DNA from: Rikenellaceae bacterium
Lineage (GTDB): Bacteria > Bacteroidota > Bacteroidia > Bacteroidales > Rikenellaceae
Reading direction: 5' to 3'
Assembly (NCBI GenBank): GCA_015059845.1
Contig: SUZR01000003.1
Span: forward strand, 1 to 64,000
Length of the DNA stretch: 64,000 nt
Shown here: positions 1-9,917 of the stretch, piece by piece
Numbering within the stretch: the first letter of the stretch is position 1
Layout: each line of letters begins with the position of its first letter
Position numbers and translations under genes: made by a program
The notes under the pieces: model-generated
What the model was told of the DNA's origin: nothing
The model's input: only the letters and a program-made list of their open reading frames with translations
The model's database searches: none

Positions 1-1
1 G

Positions 2-61
2 TTATTTGAAGTTATGCAAAACGCAGAAGACCAAAACACTCTGTATATTGCTAATTCGTAA
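2..61 (+). CDS. C-terminal fragment of a CDS truncated by the window edge (…LFEVMQNAEDQNTLYIANS*)
   Basis: Open frame from base 2 to TAA at 59-61; too short to identify. Confidence 0.35.
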   Translation, partial: LFEVMQNAEDQNTLYIANS

Positions 62-205
62 CCCAATACATATTCAACTAAAAGGTCGTCATTCATTCTC
101 AATAATTTAGACCTTTTTCGTAACTTCCTACTGCAAAGATATAGCGATTTTTTACCTTTGCAATATGTTTTCAATCACTATTTTTTATCGCATCATAAGC
201 TATCC

Positions 206-1171
206 TTATATTGTCTCCGCCTCCGATATAAGATGCTCCACATACTCCACGTCGGTGCAGTCCTTAGCCATAACCATCTTCTCACTATCGAGCAGATACA
301 ACGCCGGAATAGCCTTCAGGTCATACAGGCGGTCACGTGTAATCACGCCACCCTTATCATAGGCGTTAATCCACGATGCGGGATAGTCGCTCAGATGCTC
401 GCGCCAAGCAACCAAATCATTGTCGGGATAGATTACAAGCACCTTAAATTTACCACGCTCCGACAACTCATTAAGCAGAGGCGAAGCCATCAGCTGCTCA
501 CGTATCTCGCGGCACATAGGACATCCGGGATTACTAATAAATATAAGTAGATAGTCGGCCTTGATACTATGCATACGTGCCGAGCGCTCCGTGGCAAGCG
601 TATATACAAAATCATTTGCCTTATGTCCTACCCTATTCTGCATCGCAACCTTGAGGTCAAACTCATACGGCATACGCTCATACTCATCATAATATGGCGA
701 CTTCACCGCCTGCTCCAGAACGGGGATATACTTCTCGTCGTTACGCAGTGGTGAGTTGGGGTCGTGCAACACCATATCCGACAACATCATAAAATAGTCG
801 AACATCTTACGCGATGTAGATGCTCGCTGCATAAGGCGTGACATCGCACTATGCGCCAACGAGTCGGGCACATAACCCGCCGCGTATATTGCAAAGGCCG
901 TAGCCATATGCGAGGTATCAACCTCGGCAATAAAGAGCGTATCCGAGAAATCGAACTTATCCCAGTAGTGATCCACCATATAGGCACGATGCTCCTCAGG
1001 GTTAAGCGTAGAGGGTGGCAGAGCGGGGATAAATTTTCTTACGGGCTTAACCATTGCGCCCTGCTCGGTAGCTGTATCTTTAGATTTATCACCTCCTCCG
1101 GCCTGCTGCCGACAAGCTGTCGCGCCACAAAAGGCAGCAACAACCAAGATGGTAATAATTGCGTGTTTCAT
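206..1171 (-). CDS. Thioredoxin-fold lipoprotein, DUF5106/TlpA-like (CPMC motif)
   Basis: Signal peptide with Cys (…CGATACRQQ), C-terminal FISNPGCPMCREIREQL redox motif. Confidence 0.7.
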   Translation of the reverse strand: MKHAIITILVVAAFCGATACRQQAGGGDKSKDTATEQGAMVKPVRKFIPALPPSTLNPEEHRAYMVDHYWDKFDFSDTLFIAEVDTSHMATAFAIYAAGYVPDSLAHSAMSRLMQRASTSRKMFDYFMMLSDMVLHDPNSPLRNDEKYIPVLEQAVKSPYYDEYERMPYEFDLKVAMQNRVGHKANDFVYTLATERSARMHSIKADYLLIFISNPGCPMCREIREQLMASPLLNELSERGKFKVLVIYPDNDLVAWREHLSDYPASWINAYDKGGVITRDRLYDLKAIPALYLLDSEKMVMAKDCTDVEYVEHLISEAETI

Positions 1172-1175
1172 ATCT

Positions 1176-3875
1176 CTATATATTATATTTACTCTTCACT
1201 GCACGGGCATTCACCACAAAACGCAACGGTTTTCCGTTACCCTGAACGCGGTAGATGCCATCGGTATAAATCGTAGCCGTTGTATTTACGGGAATTGTCA
1301 CCTCCAATATAATACGGTTATGGCTGCGGCTGCGACTGCGATGCCACGCCGAGCTAATCACACCTCGCACCGACTTAAACGAAGCCTCTGCCCACTCCAT
1401 CTCCTCGGGGAAATGGGGACGAATGATTATATTCTCGAATCCGGGCTGCGACTCATCGTAGTTAATACCAGCCAAATCGCTCTGCATCCACGCTGCGATA
1501 TCACCAAAGAAGACGTGGTTAGCTGAGGAGTCGGCAAAATTATCGCGTATAGCCCACGTCTCAAGTGGCGTGGTAAATCCATTCTCTATCCAATTACCCC
1601 ACGACGGACGGCGTGTCTGCGTGGCAAGGCGATAAGCCGTCTCGACATAGCCATACTTCACAAGCATACGCAGAGCATATTTGCTTCCCAGCAGACCGAA
1701 ATCACAAATATAGCCTCCGCTGACAACGGCCTCGTTCAGGCGCGCAGCAACCAACTTCTCCATCTCCTCGGGCGCAATACCCAAAGCCAGCGGCAATGCT
1801 TGTGCCGTAATTTTTCCGATGGAGTATATACCCGTTGTGCGGTCTAAATATTTATTATTTATAAGCTCGCGCAGAACGATAGCTTTTGTCTCATACTTTG
1901 ACGAATCGGATCCCAACAGCTCGGCAAATCGTGCCATAAGCAGATTGTCGTAGTAGTAGAAGCAGGTAGTTGTAAAATCGGTAGGTGTTTGTGTCTTATA
2001 GTAGCACCAATCACCAATACCATACGTCACCGTACCCTCCTCATTCTCTCGCTGGGCCAGATATTGCAAATAACGCTCCGCAACGGGATATATCTTCTCG
2101 ATGGCTCGCTTGTCGCCATAATAGTTATACAACGCATTGGGGATAATAAACATTGCTGCATCCCACACGGGGCCAATCCAATCGTCATAACCCCACCCTG
2201 CACTTGGAATAATGCCCGAAATAGAGCCATCAGCACGCTGATTATCAATAAAATCGTCAATCCACTTCTCGTAGGCGAGGATTGCATCATAATTCGTCAA
2301 TGCGATATCAATACTTACGTGCGCATCGGCCGTCCAGCCATTCTTCTCGCGATGCGGGCAGTCGGTCGGAATACCATACAGATTGCTAAGATATGAACGA
2401 CGCACGGCACGCCACAATTTATTCATCATCTCGTTCGACGAGCGGAAATCACCCACCGACTCCACATCGGTATGCAGGAAGTGTGCCTTCAGGCTGTTAC
2501 GACTAAGCTCAATGGGCTTATCAGCACGCACCGTGACATACTGAAATCCGTTATAGTGGAATCGTGGAGTAAACTCCTCCAACGTATCTCCCTTTAGGAT
2601 AAACACATCCTGCTGGAACGAGGCATCGCCCACCTTCTCGGCGTAGATAGCAATATTACCCATCTCCACCGTGGAGTCCGCCTTCAGCAACTCGCCGTGC
2701 TCCATCTCGATACGTGTACCTGCCTCACCACGAACATTGAGCGTGCAGACGCCTGCCATATTCTCGGCAAACGTAAAGACATACTCCCTATCCGAAATCT
2801 GCTTCATTGCCGTAGGCTCCACCGTTTCGCTTGCACGGATTGGTGGCATCTGCTGCGCAACCAGCAGCGACGAGGGTGCAGCACACTCCACAGCCGCCGC
2901 AAAGGAGCTATCATCCACCTGCGCATCGTCCCAGCCCTCAACCTCGCAACGTGCGTCAATAATATCGCCTGCGTAGATTACATTACCGAGTACCTCGCCC
3001 GTAGCTGTTCGCCACGATGCATCCGACGCAACAACATCCTTGCCGCCATCCTTATACTCAATCTGCAACTCGCAAATCATACGGGGACGATTACGCCAGC
3101 GGGCATCCTCATAATCCCACACGCTCATACCCGTATATTCGTTGTAGAATCCATTGCCGAGCGTTGTGGTGATTACATTCGCACCCTCGCGGACAAGTTC
3201 TGTCACATCGTGAACGAGGTAGAGATTGCGCTTATCGTAATGCGTAAATGCGGGATTGAGCCAATCATCCGAAACGCGCTTGCCATTAATCTTCGCATCG
3301 TAATATCCTGCGGCACTGATATATAGTCTTGCCGAGGCGATATCTCCCTTCGCCATAAAACGTTTGCGGAACATCGGTGCGGGCTGATAATTCTTATCGT
3401 ACGAATCGGTAATCCAGCGCCCCTGCCACTTATGGTCGTGCAGTTTTGCCGTCGAAAACCACGCAACGGGAGAACATAAAATCTCTCGGCCCAAATTATT
3501 GTACACCCTCACCTGCCAGCAATATCTGCTCTCAGCCTTCAACCCATCTGTCGGCAACACCACATAGGGGCGTGAAGTACGCACGCGGCCACTTGCAGCA
3601 ACACACTGCGCAACATCTGACAGTGCCTGCTCCGACTCGGCCACGCGCACCTCAACGCTACGCTGAGTAAAGCCAGAGAGCGCATCATTGAGTTGATAGA
3701 CCCAGGTAAATCGAACCTGCTCGCCATCGATTGCAACAGGCTCCGCAGAGTACTCGCAACGCATATTCACAACCTCCATCTGCTCATACGAACGGCACGA
3801 GGCAAGCAGCAAGCAACATCCCAGGACGATGCTCGCAAGGCGTAAAATCGAATGGCAAAGGAATGAAATTCTCAT
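1176..3875 (-). CDS. Alpha-L-rhamnosidase (GH78-like) lipoprotein
   Basis: Lipoprotein signal MRISFLCHSILRLASIVLGCCLLLASC; TDCPHREKNGWTADAH and WGNWIENGFTTPLETWA motifs typical of GH78; start moved from 4037 to the ATG at 3875, which begins the signal peptide. Confidence 0.85.
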   Translation of the reverse strand: MRISFLCHSILRLASIVLGCCLLLASCRSYEQMEVVNMRCEYSAEPVAIDGEQVRFTWVYQLNDALSGFTQRSVEVRVAESEQALSDVAQCVAASGRVRTSRPYVVLPTDGLKAESRYCWQVRVYNNLGREILCSPVAWFSTAKLHDHKWQGRWITDSYDKNYQPAPMFRKRFMAKGDIASARLYISAAGYYDAKINGKRVSDDWLNPAFTHYDKRNLYLVHDVTELVREGANVITTTLGNGFYNEYTGMSVWDYEDARWRNRPRMICELQIEYKDGGKDVVASDASWRTATGEVLGNVIYAGDIIDARCEVEGWDDAQVDDSSFAAAVECAAPSSLLVAQQMPPIRASETVEPTAMKQISDREYVFTFAENMAGVCTLNVRGEAGTRIEMEHGELLKADSTVEMGNIAIYAEKVGDASFQQDVFILKGDTLEEFTPRFHYNGFQYVTVRADKPIELSRNSLKAHFLHTDVESVGDFRSSNEMMNKLWRAVRRSYLSNLYGIPTDCPHREKNGWTADAHVSIDIALTNYDAILAYEKWIDDFIDNQRADGSISGIIPSAGWGYDDWIGPVWDAAMFIIPNALYNYYGDKRAIEKIYPVAERYLQYLAQRENEEGTVTYGIGDWCYYKTQTPTDFTTTCFYYYDNLLMARFAELLGSDSSKYETKAIVLRELINNKYLDRTTGIYSIGKITAQALPLALGIAPEEMEKLVAARLNEAVVSGGYICDFGLLGSKYALRMLVKYGYVETAYRLATQTRRPSWGNWIENGFTTPLETWAIRDNFADSSANHVFFGDIAAWMQSDLAGINYDESQPGFENIIIRPHFPEEMEWAEASFKSVRGVISSAWHRSRSRSHNRIILEVTIPVNTTATIYTDGIYRVQGNGKPLRFVVNARAVKSKYNI

Positions 3876-4067
3876 ATATTCAGCTATTTCAAATTGTATG
3901 CATATTTTCCATCTGCGACAAAAGATATCAAATATGCGTTTGCACACTACAAATATAGGCAAAAAGCACGTCTTGTAAAAGCTTTTTTCGCCTCCAATTT
4001 CATAAAAAAACGCATAAAAAAGGGTTATGCGAAACATAACCCCATATTATCCAAACAATAACCCGTT

Positions 4068-4973
4068 TTATCCCACTCTACGATACTCCTTGGGCGACAT
4101 ACCCACTCTGCGTTTGAAATATTTTCCGAAGAAGGTTTGCGACGGGAAACTCAGCTCATCGCTAATCTGCTGCACGGTCATATTGGTTGACTTAAGCAAA
4201 GCGCGTGCCTCCAGCACGACAGTACGCTCAATCCACTCGGCAGCCGACGAGCCCGTACACTCCTTCACCACACGCGAGAGATAGCGTGGCGTGATGCAGA
4301 GTATATCGGAGTAGAACTTAAGCTGTCGCTCCTTGCGGAAGTTCTCCTTAACAAGTCCCAAGAACTTCTTGGTAAGCACGTCGGCATTGGTGCGCGGCTT
4401 CTCCTCAGCACTATTCTCGCGTATGTGATGCGAGCTATAAAATACAGCCATCATCATATGCTGCACCACCTGCATACGGTATGGGTTATTCTTATCCTGC
4501 AAGCAACGACGAATACCATTGAGAATCATCTCTGCTGCGTGAGTAACATTATCTTCCTCAGAAAGATGCTCAATAGGGTCGTGGGAACCCAATCTCAAAG
4601 GCACAGAGCCGTTAATATACACAAGCAGATCCTCCAAAAAGCGCTTCGACATCAACACGATATGTGCATCAAAATCGGGGCTTATCTTGTTAATCTCGAC
4701 AATATGTCCGGGGGCTATTTTTACAATATTCAGCGGCTCGGAGAGTTCATACTCCTCCATATCAATCTTTATGGTAGCACTACCCGATGTATGCTGTACC
4801 ATCATATAAAAATCGAACTTATGCGGATTATTCATCGTCTCCACCTGAAAAGGCATATCGGCCAACAAATCGGGAATCACCTCCGAATAACGGAATATAG
4901 CCAGCTCGTTCTCAATGCTGTCCACATTACTAAAAGCCTCCAACTGAGGCAACCAATCAAAATATTGTATCAT
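4068..4973 (-). CDS. AraC family transcriptional regulator
   Basis: C-terminal AraC HTH (LSFPSQTFFGKYFKRRVGMSPKEYRR). The track start at 5015 is a TTG lying inside a -7-like box, so the ATG at 4973 (MIQYFDWLPQ) is preferred. Confidence 0.85.
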   Translation of the reverse strand: MIQYFDWLPQLEAFSNVDSIENELAIFRYSEVIPDLLADMPFQVETMNNPHKFDFYMMVQHTSGSATIKIDMEEYELSEPLNIVKIAPGHIVEINKISPDFDAHIVLMSKRFLEDLLVYINGSVPLRLGSHDPIEHLSEEDNVTHAAEMILNGIRRCLQDKNNPYRMQVVQHMMMAVFYSSHHIRENSAEEKPRTNADVLTKKFLGLVKENFRKERQLKFYSDILCITPRYLSRVVKECTGSSAAEWIERTVVLEARALLKSTNMTVQQISDELSFPSQTFFGKYFKRRVGMSPKEYRRVG

Positions 4974-5012
4974 TTTTACACTAAAAATATTGTTTTTCCA
5001 CTTATTCACCAG

Positions 5013-5020
5013 CAAAAGTA
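5013..5020 (-). promoter_or_regulatory. Bacteroidetes-type -7 element TACTTTTG upstream of the AraC gene
   Basis: TAnnTTTG match on the minus strand with TTGC about 19 nt upstream. Confidence 0.5.
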
Positions 5021-5194
5021 GTCAAAAAGTTGCATTTTGCAAGAATATGTGTACTTTTAGAACAATCACTCAAACATAAATTCTTGAAATAGCACTTTTA
5101 CACCACTGCACACTAAAAATTGTATTTCCACGTAACAATTTATTATATTAACGACGGTAACACAATAATAGTATTATATAGCGCGTATTTTTTG

Positions 5195-5202
5195 TATCTT
5201 TG
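5195..5202 (+). promoter_or_regulatory. Bacteroidetes-type -7 element TATCTTTG, 8 nt before the MATE ATG
   Basis: TAnnTTTG match; no clear -33 TTTG. Confidence 0.5.
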
Positions 5203-5210
5203 TCGCAATT

Positions 5211-6608
5211 ATGAGATTATTTTCGACATATAGGAGTTTTTACAAGGAGAACCTGCAGCTGGCTTTCCCCGTCATACTGTCGCAAATCGGTCAGATTACC
5301 GTCCAGATGGCCGACACAGCTATGGTGGGTAACTACGGAGGCGACGACCCCACGCCGCTGGCAGCCGTATCCTTTGCCACAAATCTGTTTTATATCATAT
5401 TCATCACCTCACTCGGCCTAACCTTCGGCCTTACACCTCTCGTCGGTGAGCGTTTTGCACAGAAGCGTGACAGGCACGTGCGCGAGTTGTTGCAGAATGG
5501 ATTTTTGCTCTACTCGCTCATTGGTGTTATGGCTACGCTGGTTCTCATCGCATCGCGCGGAGTGTTTCCGATAATGGCTTCGCTGATGATGGGCGATGGT
5601 GGCGATGGCTCTATTTCGGGTGTGGTGGATATGGCTCTACCCTACTATGACACACTGATTTGGAGTATGTTCCCCGTAATGATATGGGGCACGATAAAGC
5701 AATTTCTCGAGGGTGTGGGCAACACGCGCGTGGCGATGGTTACAATCATCGTGGCAAATACGGTGAATATCCTGCTGAACTGGGTTTTTATCTTTGGCAA
5801 GTGCGGTTTTGAGCCTATGGGAGCTTTAGGAGCGGGTTATGCCACACTTATCTCGCGTATCCTGCAGTGCTTGATGATGGTTATATATTTCTTCCGCGCC
5901 AAGCGTTTCCGCATCTACACCGAGGGACTGCTCAAGCGCTCGATGATTAAGTTCCGCCGCATAGCCGAGATATTGAAGGTGGGAATACCCATCTCGTTCC
6001 ATATGTTTATGGAGGCGAGCGCCTTTGTCGTGGCCGGCATTATGGTTCTGGCGTTTGGTGCCGCTTCTGTTAGTGCCTACCAGATTGGTGTGAATATGAT
6101 GAACCTGACGTTTATGATTGTCATTGCCATCGGCTCCTCTACAACCATCCTCTGCTCGCACATCTACGGCAACAGGGACTTCTCTCGTCTGCGTCGCACC
6201 GTTTATGCAGCCTACCAGATGGGCCTGCTGTGGAATATCTCGGTAGCAACACTCTTCGTAGCGTTCAGATACCAGATTCCCACGCTCTTCACGACAAATG
6301 TGCAAACCATCGAGATTACGGCCGATATGCTGATTTTCATATCGTTATTCCAAGTATCCGACTGCTTGCAGGCCATCTCAATCAGTATTATGCGCGGTTT
6401 GCAGGATGTCAAAGTACTGATGCCCATTGTATTCGTATCGTATGTAGTGATAAATATCCCCGTTGCCTATCTGCTCGCCTTCGTGTGCGGTTTTAAGACA
6501 AACGGACTCATTATGGGCTTCATCGTAGGATTGTCGTGCTGTGCCGTGATGACCATACGACGAGTGAGAAAGAATATAAAGCGACTGGAAATGAGTGTCG
6601 AAAATTAA
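5211..6608 (+). CDS. MATE family efflux transporter
   Basis: 465 aa polytopic protein, YKENLQLAFPVILSQIGQITVQMADTAMVG N-terminus typical of MATE. Confidence 0.92.
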   Translation: MRLFSTYRSFYKENLQLAFPVILSQIGQITVQMADTAMVGNYGGDDPTPLAAVSFATNLFYIIFITSLGLTFGLTPLVGERFAQKRDRHVRELLQNGFLLYSLIGVMATLVLIASRGVFPIMASLMMGDGGDGSISGVVDMALPYYDTLIWSMFPVMIWGTIKQFLEGVGNTRVAMVTIIVANTVNILLNWVFIFGKCGFEPMGALGAGYATLISRILQCLMMVIYFFRAKRFRIYTEGLLKRSMIKFRRIAEILKVGIPISFHMFMEASAFVVAGIMVLAFGAASVSAYQIGVNMMNLTFMIVIAIGSSTTILCSHIYGNRDFSRLRRTVYAAYQMGLLWNISVATLFVAFRYQIPTLFTTNVQTIEITADMLIFISLFQVSDCLQAISISIMRGLQDVKVLMPIVFVSYVVINIPVAYLLAFVCGFKTNGLIMGFIVGLSCCAVMTIRRVRKNIKRLEMSVEN

Positions 6609-6645
6609 AAAAAAATTCATACCTTTACAAAAATTTTCACATACG

Positions 6646-8097
6646 ATGAGTTGTAACCATAATTGTACAAAAAAACATATACCCGAACCTGGTCGTGGAT
6701 TTACCGTTTGCGACTGCACAGCCGACCTGTGCGTAGAGCCCGTAGAGGGCTGCTATAAGTTGCACGAGACGCCCTGGCTGGAGGAGTATCCAGATAACAT
6801 TCCGACCGACATTTTCGAGGTTCGTTTCAAGAATACACGCCGCTCATACTATAAGAATGTCAACAATCTCCAGCTCAAGCGTGGCGATATCGTGGCTGTA
6901 GAGGCATCTCCGGGTCACGATATTGGTATTGTTTCGCTCACGGGCGATATGGTGGCCAAGCAGATACGCCGCACGGGATTCACGCCCTTCAATGGCGAGT
7001 ACAAGAAGATTTACCGCAAGGCTAAGCCCTACGATATTGAGCGTTGGCAGGAGGCTATCGCGCTGGAGCACGACACGATGATTCAGTCGCGCCAGATTGC
7101 TGCCGAGATGGGTCTGGATATGAAGATTGGCGACGTAGAGTATCAGGGCGATAAGATTAAGGCTATCTTCTACTATATTGCCGAGGGTCGTGTCGATTTC
7201 CGCGAGCTTATCAAGGTCTTCGCCGAGCGATTCCATATCCGCATCGAGATGAAGCAGATTGGTGCCCGTCAGGAGGCTGGTCGCATCGGAGGTATCGGAG
7301 CCTGCGGACGCGAGCTTTGTTGTGCATCGTGGGTGTCAAGTTTTTCGAGCGTAACGACCAACGCCGCCCGCGTGCAGGATATATCACTCAATCCGCAGAA
7401 GTTGGCAGGACAGTGCTCGAAGCTGAAGTGCTGCTTGATGTACGAGTATGACGTATATGCCGATGCACGACAGAAGTTACCCCGCGTGCGCGAGCCGCTA
7501 CAGGCAATGGATGGTGAGTATTATCTCGTAAAGACCGATATTCTGGGTCGCACGATGTCGTTCAGCAGCAGCAAGGATGCTATGGTTAACGTCGTGACTA
7601 TCCCCACATCGCGTGTCCGCGAGATTATCGCAGCCAACCGCGCTGGTCGCAAGGTAGAGTCTATCATCGACAAGGATAATATGCCCACCGTGGAGGAGCC
7701 TACATTCCGTACCGAGGAGGATAGCATCACACGCTTCGACAATCAGAACAAGCGCCGTCGCAATCGTAACCGCCGCGACAAGGATTCTCGTCAGCGCCAG
7801 CCTAAGGCAGTTGATGCAGCAGCTACACCTCAGGAGGGTGAGCAGCCGCAGGAGGAGCGCCGTCGTGACGACCGCAGACGTCAGCGTCCCAACCGTCAAA
7901 ATCGCCACACGAACGACAATCAGGAGAACAATGCTCAGCAGGCAGAGAGCAACAATGCTGAGCCTCGTGAGAGTCGTGAGCCACGCGAAAATAGAGAGCG
8001 TCGTGACCGCCGCCGTAATAACCGAGGCCGTGGCCGTGGCGAGTGGCATAAGCGCGAGGGTGAGAAGGGTGAAAATTCGGGAAATAACGAGCAATAG
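6646..8097 (+). CDS. PSP1 domain protein (RicT/YaaT-like) with long Arg/Asn/Glu-rich C-terminal tail
   Basis: GGIGACGRELCCASWVSSFSSV…QKLAGQCSKLKCCLMYEYDVY PSP1 signature; ATG at 6646 preferred over 6595, which overlaps the MATE gene. Confidence 0.9.
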   Translation: MSCNHNCTKKHIPEPGRGFTVCDCTADLCVEPVEGCYKLHETPWLEEYPDNIPTDIFEVRFKNTRRSYYKNVNNLQLKRGDIVAVEASPGHDIGIVSLTGDMVAKQIRRTGFTPFNGEYKKIYRKAKPYDIERWQEAIALEHDTMIQSRQIAAEMGLDMKIGDVEYQGDKIKAIFYYIAEGRVDFRELIKVFAERFHIRIEMKQIGARQEAGRIGGIGACGRELCCASWVSSFSSVTTNAARVQDISLNPQKLAGQCSKLKCCLMYEYDVYADARQKLPRVREPLQAMDGEYYLVKTDILGRTMSFSSSKDAMVNVVTIPTSRVREIIAANRAGRKVESIIDKDNMPTVEEPTFRTEEDSITRFDNQNKRRRNRNRRDKDSRQRQPKAVDAAATPQEGEQPQEERRRDDRRRQRPNRQNRHTNDNQENNAQQAESNNAEPRESREPRENRERRDRRRNNRGRGRGEWHKREGEKGENSGNNEQ

Positions 8098-8098
8098 G

Positions 8099-8542
8099 AT
8101 GCATACTCTCTGCAAAGCACTATTTTTGGCTATGGCGATATTGCTATTAACCCAATGTCGTATGGCCGAATGTAACGTCGTTATGGCTGATGTAGATATT
8201 GACGATTGGAGCGATGAGGCAACAATATCGTACATCAATCAGGAGGATGCAACCGATTATGACCTAAACATCACGCTACACGTTAACCGCCGTTTCAAGG
8301 CTCACGAGTTGGAGTTAGAGATTACCACAATGACTCCCGACTCACTGCGATACAGCGAGCGTGTAACGCTACCCGTAAACGTCACTTGGGATAATCCCTC
8401 CGTCGCTACGTGCGATGTAGAGCTACCCTATCGTCAAAATGTACATCTGCGCCGCAAGGGCGTTTATAATATGGTCATCACCCCGCAGCAGAGTGTCGTG
8501 GGCGTGGAGGCCGCAGGAGTAAACTTTCAAAAGAAGAGATAA
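8099..8542 (+). CDS. gldH: GldH-like gliding motility lipoprotein, divergent
   Basis: Lipoprotein signal (LLLTQC), beta-rich ~125 aa domain (YDLNITLHVNRRF…), immediately 3' of PSP1; in-frame ATG at 8099. Confidence 0.6.
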   Translation: MHTLCKALFLAMAILLLTQCRMAECNVVMADVDIDDWSDEATISYINQEDATDYDLNITLHVNRRFKAHELELEITTMTPDSLRYSERVTLPVNVTWDNPSVATCDVELPYRQNVHLRRKGVYNMVITPQQSVVGVEAAGVNFQKKR

Positions 8543-8544
8543 CT

Positions 8545-9303
8545 ATGGGAAAAGATAAACTCAAACGATTTGCCGAGAACCTTACATTCGAGTGTATGGT
8601 ACAACCCGAGTTCGAGGATATTTTCCACAAGGACCACCCCTTGAAGGGTCGCTGGCACGAGGAGTTCTTCCACAACGACAACCCCATCATTCTGGAGCTG
8701 GGCTGTGGCAAGGGCGAATATACTATCGCACTGGCCGAGCGTAACCCCGATGCCAACTACATCGGCGTGGATATTAAGGGTGCGCGTATGTGGCGCGGAG
8801 CCAAGACCGCTACGGAGAACGGTATGAAGAACGTGGCATTCCTGCGTACTCGTATCGAGTTTATCAATTCGTTCTTTGCCGAGGGCGAGGTAGCCGAGAT
8901 TTGGATTACCTTCCCCGACCCGCAGCTCAAGACCCGCCGTGCAAAGAAACGCCTTACATCGCCTATCTTTTTGGAGTACTATGCGCAGTTCCTCGCGGCT
9001 GATGGTTGGATTAATCTCAAGACCGACTCACAGCACCTCTACGGCTATACTAACGAGGTAGTACGCCACTTCTCATTGCCGTGCGAGGCTTCGAACAACG
9101 ACATCTACGGTACGGGCTATGCCGATGCCGACCTCTCGGTCAAGACCGCCTATGAAACCAAGTTCCTGCAGCGCGGCCTGCCCATCACCTACACACGTTT
9201 CTCGCTGGCTGGTGGCCGCGAATTCCCAATGTTCGAGTGGGAGGAGGACGAAAAATTGGAGAAAGACAACGAGGAGGCTCGCATCGGAATAAGCAAGTGC
9301 TAA
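8545..9303 (+). CDS. trmB: tRNA (guanine-N7-)-methyltransferase
   Basis: ELGCGKGEYT SAM motif, ITFPDPQLKTRRAKKRL. Confidence 0.93.
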   Translation: MGKDKLKRFAENLTFECMVQPEFEDIFHKDHPLKGRWHEEFFHNDNPIILELGCGKGEYTIALAERNPDANYIGVDIKGARMWRGAKTATENGMKNVAFLRTRIEFINSFFAEGEVAEIWITFPDPQLKTRRAKKRLTSPIFLEYYAQFLAADGWINLKTDSQHLYGYTNEVVRHFSLPCEASNNDIYGTGYADADLSVKTAYETKFLQRGLPITYTRFSLAGGREFPMFEWEEDEKLEKDNEEARIGISKC

Positions 9304-9330
9304 ATATCTAAAAAACACAGATTATATCGT

Positions 9331-9537
9331 ATGAAAATAGTGAAAAGTATTATTTTATACTTTCTGTTGTTAATCGTTATGATTATTTGCGGAACTGCTG
9401 TTTTAAAGATATACGATTGGATATTAGGCTTGGACATCGATAATATTTGGACAGCAGGCTTCAAGGTCGGCTTTATTGCTTGGGGGCTTATGTTGATATA
9501 CGGATATTATCGCCACTTTAGAAACAGGAAAAGTTAA
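9331..9537 (+). CDS. Small two-TM hypothetical membrane protein
   Basis: 68 aa ORF with two hydrophobic stretches. Confidence 0.5.
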   Translation: MKIVKSIILYFLLLIVMIICGTAVLKIYDWILGLDIDNIWTAGFKVGFIAWGLMLIYGYYRHFRNRKS

Positions 9538-9556
9538 TACAGAAGTCGTCACAAAA

Positions 9557-9589
9557 AAACGAGGTTCGAACAGTGTTCGAACCTCGTTT
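9557..9589. terminator. Bidirectional terminator hairpin between convergent genes
   Basis: aaacgaggttcgaac-a-gtgttcgaacctcgttt near-perfect palindrome flanked by A and T runs. Confidence 0.8.
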
Positions 9590-9604
9590 GATTTATTTGA
9601 GTTA

Positions 9605-9796
9605 TTACTCCTCCTGGCGGTAAGTGTGCTCAACGTAGATAGCGTGCTGCATCTGCTCGCGCTTTGCAATTGAGGGCTTTGTGAAGTACTGACGACGACG
9701 CAACTCCTTCAAAACACCTGTACGCTCATACTTACGCTTAAACTTCTTGAGGGCCTTCTCGATATTCTCTCCCTCCTTAACGGGCATAATAATCAT
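9605..9796 (-). CDS. rpsU: 30S ribosomal protein S21
   Basis: PVKEGENIEKALKKFKRKYERTGVLKELRRRQYFTKPS. Confidence 0.95.
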   Translation of the reverse strand: MIIMPVKEGENIEKALKKFKRKYERTGVLKELRRRQYFTKPSIAKREQMQHAIYVEHTYRQEE

Positions 9797-9917
9797 AATC
9801 TTATTCTTTTTTTATTTTTGTTATTTTAATTTTCTTTTGTTTGCGGCTATAAGTGGCCAACTTTGCTGCGGGGTAAAGAACCTTGTTCCTCAATCCCAAA
9901 AAAAACGAAAAATCAAT

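Noticed and set aside
7498-8238. 246-aa minus-strand ORF opposite PSP1/gldH
   Set aside because: Leu/Thr/Ala-rich shadow ORF over the PSP1 frame.
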